Source: Saprospiraceae bacterium UBA2365 (lineage in GTDB: Bacteria > Bacteroidota > Bacteroidia > Chitinophagales > Saprospiraceae). From it: a DNA stretch of 6,637 nt. Position numbers and translations under genes: made by a program. Below are positions 6,581-6,637 of the stretch, in pieces. The notes below the pieces were generated by a model. That model was not told the DNA's origin. It saw only the letters and a program-made list of their open reading frames with translations, and did no database searches. Where the stretch lies: the NCBI GenBank assembly GCA_002344345.1, contig DDTL01000129.1:12196-18832 (forward strand), given 5' to 3'. Position 1 is the stretch's first letter; each line of letters begins with the position of its first letter.

Positions 6581-6637
6581 CCTTCGTTCACTATCGCTGG
6601 TAATGAAACTTTCCAAGCATTGCTTCGTTGAAAATCA

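Larger units (their letters stand above)
6041..6637. other. Gene-free right flank with several repeats
   Basis: I see no gene I can support in these 597 bases. The first ~60 bases are the ybjQ leader. A tandem duplication of a 7-base unit (ATGTTGG twice, about 6142-6155) is followed by short open frames of 34 codons (+ strand from 6206) and 36 codons (- strand from 6431), which I do not consider genes. From about 6365 to the right edge the DNA carries a perfect hairpin and interleaved inverted repeats, and is visibly richer in GC than the AT-rich spacers elsewhere in the window. From memory, sequence of this kind (a -strand reading MKLDFLVLFYQEKRT) recurs in intergenic DNA of Bacteroidota genomes, so I read it as dispersed repeat DNA. 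This recollection was not checked. Confidence 0.5.

Overview
The window looks like chromosomal DNA from a member of the Bacteroidota. It is moderately AT-rich, and none of the four main start codons has a clear Shine-Dalgarno sequence. Two upstream regions carry an exact match to the Bacteroidota -7 promoter element TAnnTTTG. The largest gene belongs to the DUF2723 family, which is very common in that phylum. Family or genus cannot be fixed from the sequence alone.

Layout: positions 1-314 are non-coding leader with a likely promoter. On the + strand come a 1013-residue DUF2723 multi-pass membrane protein (315-3356) and, 10 bases later, ribose-5-phosphate isomerase B (3367-3804); these are probably co-transcribed. 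A 235-base convergent intergenic stretch follows. It holds seven tandem copies of a 7-base unit (AACCATT and variants, 3984-4032), ending 7 bases from the stop codon of the opposing gene. On the - strand are a CNNM/CorC-type membrane protein with a CBS pair (4040-5287, own promoter at 5309-5316), a 311-base gap, and a two-gene unit. That unit is a YbjQ/UPF0145-family protein (5726-6040) followed after one base by a 41-residue single-pass membrane protein (5599-5724).

The last ~600 bases (6041-6637) hold no convincing gene. They contain a 14-base perfect palindrome upstream of ybjQ, a 12-base direct repeat, a perfect 10-base-pair hairpin whose loop can pair with sequence downstream, and interleaved inverted repeats near the right edge. 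The right-hand ~270 bases look more like dispersed intergenic repeat DNA than genes; this is a judgement from pattern and memory, not a search.

Functionally the window is mostly housekeeping and envelope: a putative glycosyl (mannosyl) transferase of the GT-C type, one pentose-phosphate enzyme, a putative divalent-cation or stress membrane protein, and YbjQ. I see no defence system, phage, transposase, CRISPR array or RNA gene. The most novel-looking items are the coupled 41-residue membrane protein and the structured repeat DNA on the right.
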